Shown piece after piece: positions 61,786-64,000 of a DNA stretch of 64,000 nt (position 1 is the stretch's first letter; the number at the start of each line of letters is the position of its first letter). Both the position numbers and the translations under genes were made by a program. This DNA is from Bradyrhizobium sp. AZCC 1721 (lineage in GTDB: Bacteria > Pseudomonadota > Alphaproteobacteria > Rhizobiales > Xanthobacteraceae), in NCBI RefSeq assembly GCF_036924715.1, contig NZ_JAZHSB010000001.1, forward strand, positions 372,001-436,000, written 5' to 3'. A model generated the notes under the pieces. That model was not told the DNA's origin. It worked only from the letters and a program-made list of their open reading frames with translations, and did no database searches.

Positions 61786-63531
61786 TCAGCGTGTGCCCGG
61801 CATGTCACCCCCTAACGTTTGGCTCGGTCCTCCCAGTCCTCCCTCTACGTCATGGACTTCCAGGTAGCCGGTAACGGCTGCGCCGACGGTTGGGAAAAAG
61901 CAATTCTCGCCAAGCTGCGCCAACAGTCCGAATTTCTTCAGCTTGTCCTTTACGGGATCCTTGAGTTCGGCAAAACAAAGCTCGATACCCTGTGCGTGCA
62001 ACGTCTCGTCCAATACGGCGAGCGTATCGCCGGCGGTGACGTCCACGCTGGTGACGGGCTCGGCCGCAACGACCAGCCAGCGGACGGGCGTCGGCGATCT
62101 CGCCACCGCGTCCAGAGCGCGCTCCTTAAAAAATTCAGCATTGGCGAAGAACAGAGGCGCATCCCATCGGAACAGAACCAGCCCGGGGATCTGGCGTGCA
62201 TCCGCATATCTCGTGATGTCGTGATAACCTTTGACGCCGTCGGCGCGCCCCAATACGGCGGAGTGCGGGCGCCAGGCGTCCCATAGAAATTCGGCAATGG
62301 CGATAGCGATTGCCAGACCTATTCCCGGAATCACTCCGAGAGCGACAACGCCCGCAAAGCAGACGATCGATAGCCAGAACTCCCACGGCTGAATGCGGAA
62401 GATCCGCTTGAGGTCGGTGACCTCAATCAAGCTGATCGCAGCGGCGATGACGACAGCGGCCAACGCAGCGTTAGGCAAATACTGAAGGAGGTTGGGTGTC
62501 GCCAGCAGAAGGAAAGCGATGGCAAGCGCACCAACGATGCAGGTCAGTTGAGTGTGGGCGCCGGCGGCTTCCGCAACAGGCGTACGCGAACTGCTGCTGC
62601 TGATCGGAAAACCTTGAAAAAGACCGGTTGCCAGATTGGCGGCACCGAGCGCCACCATCTCCTGGTTGGGATCAACGTGATCGCCCAATCGTGCGGCATA
62701 GGCGCGCGAAAGCACGCTGGTATCTGCAAAAGATACCATGGCGATCGCGCAACCGCCGATCAGCACCGGGACTATATCGCCGGGATCGATCCGGGGAACA
62801 GCGAAACCCGGCAGACCCTGCGCAAGGGGACCCAGAACCGCCACGCTGTAACGCGTCGTAAGGTCCAGCGCAGCGACAGCGGCGGTTGCCCCGACGACTG
62901 CAATCAGAATGCCCGGCAGCCGCTTGTATTTCTGGAGCAGCAGGATAACCGCCAACGTGCCGAGCCCGATCCCGAAGGCCACCCAGTTGGTCTTTCCTTC
63001 AAGGAAGGCGCCGGCGATCGCCCACAAGCTCCGCAAAGATCCCTCGCTCTCGATCGAGAAGCCGAACAGCTTTGGCAGCTGGCTGATCAATGCGGTCAAT
63101 GCAATTCCGTTCATGTAGCCGTAGCGTATCGGCTTGGAGGGCAGCTCGGTCACAAAGCCCAGGCGCGCGATGCCTGCCAGAATGAGTACCGCCCCGGAAA
63201 CGATGGCCATCATGCCGGCCAAGGTTGCCGCGCGGACCGGATCCCCGCCAGACAACGGAACGACAACGCCAAGGATGATAGCTACAAGCGCCGAGTCCGG
63301 TCCCAGCACGAGGATGCGGCTTGGGCCGAACAATGCGTAGGCAAAGAGCGGAATGATGGTTGCGTACAGACCGTAGATGCCGGGCAAGCCCGACGCCTCC
63401 GCGTAGGCAATGCCAACCGGGACCAGCATGGCCGACAGCGCGAGCCCGGCGAGGATATCGTGCCTGAGCCACCCCGCTTCATATCGAAGGAGGGTGTCGA
63501 GACCTGGCAGCCAGCGCATCCAGTGCTTCAT
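61786..63531 (-). CDS. SulP-family anion transporter with STAS domain
   Basis: The 581-residue protein has about 12-14 membrane helices and SulP motifs (DILAGLALSAMLVPVGIAYAEASGLPGIYGLY, VLGPDSALVAIILG, FQGFPISSSSSRTPVAEAAGA), then a cytoplasmic STAS domain (about 440-560). It transports sulfate or another anion such as bicarbonate; which one cannot be read. An ORF-free stretch of about 190 bases separates it from the regulator gene upstream. Confidence 0.9.
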   Translation of the reverse strand: MKHWMRWLPGLDTLLRYEAGWLRHDILAGLALSAMLVPVGIAYAEASGLPGIYGLYATIIPLFAYALFGPSRILVLGPDSALVAIILGVVVPLSGGDPVRAATLAGMMAIVSGAVLILAGIARLGFVTELPSKPIRYGYMNGIALTALISQLPKLFGFSIESEGSLRSLWAIAGAFLEGKTNWVAFGIGLGTLAVILLLQKYKRLPGILIAVVGATAAVAALDLTTRYSVAVLGPLAQGLPGFAVPRIDPGDIVPVLIGGCAIAMVSFADTSVLSRAYAARLGDHVDPNQEMVALGAANLATGLFQGFPISSSSSRTPVAEAAGAHTQLTCIVGALAIAFLLLATPNLLQYLPNAALAAVVIAAAISLIEVTDLKRIFRIQPWEFWLSIVCFAGVVALGVIPGIGLAIAIAIAEFLWDAWRPHSAVLGRADGVKGYHDITRYADARQIPGLVLFRWDAPLFFANAEFFKERALDAVARSPTPVRWLVVAAEPVTSVDVTAGDTLAVLDETLHAQGIELCFAELKDPVKDKLKKFGLLAQLGENCFFPTVGAAVTGYLEVHDVEGGLGGPSQTLGGDMPGTR

Positions 63532-63725
63532 TGCCGGTCACTCCCAAGCCTAGCCGGGCGCGCTTGGGCTCGGCGCCGCTGCGACCGGTCTTCACGCATA
63601 CCCTGCCGTGCGAGATTTTCCCTTGATCCGGGCTGACTATAGCCGATGCCTGCGGCGCAGGACGACGGCCGCCTTCGGCAAACCTGGAGGGGCCCCGAGA
63701 TGATCGGGGATTGATAGCGGGGGGA

Positions 63726-64000
63726 CTACCGCGGCGCGCGCTTGGCCAGAATCCGCTGCAGGGTACGGCGGTGCATGTTGAGCCGCCGCGCGGTTTCGGA
63801 GACGTTGCGGTTGCACATTTCATAGATGCGCTGGATGTGTTCCCAGCGCACGCGATCCGCCGACATCGGATTGGACGGCAACTCGGATTTCTCGGTGCCG
63901 CTGGCGAGCAGCGCCGCGACCACGTCGTCGGCGTCGGCAGGCTTCGAGAGATAGTCCACCGCGCCCATCTTCACCGCCGTGACGGCGGTTGCGATGTTGC
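63726..64000 (-). CDS. ActR/RegA-type response regulator, C-terminal part
   Basis: The gene enters from the right edge. The visible 90 residues read IATAVTAVKMGAVDYLSKPADADDVVAALL (end of a receiver with its Lys), a linker, and the FIS-type helix-turn-helix WEHIQRIYEMCNRNVSETARRLNMHRRTLQRILAKRAPR. This is the ActR/RegA/PrrA redox regulator of alphaproteobacteria. The receiver aspartate lies beyond the window. Confidence 0.9.
   Translation of the reverse strand, partial: NIATAVTAVKMGAVDYLSKPADADDVVAALLASGTEKSELPSNPMSADRVRWEHIQRIYEMCNRNVSETARRLNMHRRTLQRILAKRAPR

Noticed and set aside
1..64000. CRISPR arrays, rRNA genes, insertion sequences with intact transposases
   Set aside because: No regularly spaced repeat-spacer series, no rRNA-like sequence and no transposase-like protein was recognised in the window.

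Overview
The window is a high-GC chromosomal stretch from an alphaproteobacterium, most likely Bradyrhizobium or a close relative. The case rests on the gene families present (AapJQM-type amino acid transport, OpgC, MmcB, YccF, DUF3551, many Bug/TRAP/ABC solute transporters, several GGDEF/EAL and HWE-kinase signalling proteins), on REP-like intergenic repeats of the kind found throughout Bradyrhizobium genomes, and on an ActR/RegA-type regulator at the right edge. I identified families from memory of their motifs; no database search was run.

Left part (1-24 kb): the end of a Bug/TctC solute-binding protein, a DUF3551 secreted protein and an ArsR-SRPBCC-DUF899-DUF1428 cluster. Then comes a complete ABC importer of the UgpC-A-E-B / sugar type (3.4-7.7 kb) with a co-directional metallophosphoesterase, which together suggest uptake and cleavage of a glycerophosphodiester-like compound. 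At 8.6-15 kb is an amino acid module: AapM and AapQ permeases on the minus strand, divergent from an RpiR regulator, a class-III aminotransferase, an AapJ-type binding protein and an Asp/Glu racemase-like protein. A 9-bp inverted repeat in the divergent promoter is a good operator candidate, and no ATPase is encoded nearby. An MFS exporter with its AraC regulator, a chemoreceptor, an outer-membrane protein divergent from a PCuAC-like copper protein (three 22-bp-spaced repeats between them), and a FabA paralogue whose catalytic His is replaced by Tyr complete this part.

Middle (24-38 kb): after an MFS transporter and a MAPEG protein lies a debris zone with a truncated TauE/SafE fragment and possible integrase remains, followed by an exact 45-bp copy of the 3' half of tRNA-Arg(CCG). 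The intact tRNA-Arg lies 4.93 kb to the right. The DNA between them carries a 2-hydroxycarboxylate transporter, a LysR regulator and a 693-residue AtuA/DUF1446 protein with a fused DUF4387-like domain. It has the architecture of a cargo-only islet integrated in a tRNA gene, and is the best candidate here for an undescribed functional unit. Beyond it are a GntR-regulated TRAP transporter (DctPQM), a UspA protein, YccF, and an LLM monooxygenase gene broken by a single-base frameshift.

Right part (38-64 kb): a cyclic-nucleotide-binding/patatin phospholipase, a GGDEF-EAL gene broken by one frameshift, a second intact GGDEF-EAL gene, an HWE histidine kinase, an SDR, a cupin, a cytochrome P450, an LLM oxidoreductase, a DHA2 drug exporter, a PHB-depolymerase-like esterase, an MBL hydrolase, an RMD1/DUF155 protein, MmcB, a DUF2945 protein, and an OpgC whose C-terminus is a frameshifted remnant of an ABC substrate-binding protein. 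Then come a NarL-type response regulator convergent with a MASE1 hybrid kinase, a SulP transporter, and the C-terminal part of an ActR/RegA-like regulator running off the window.
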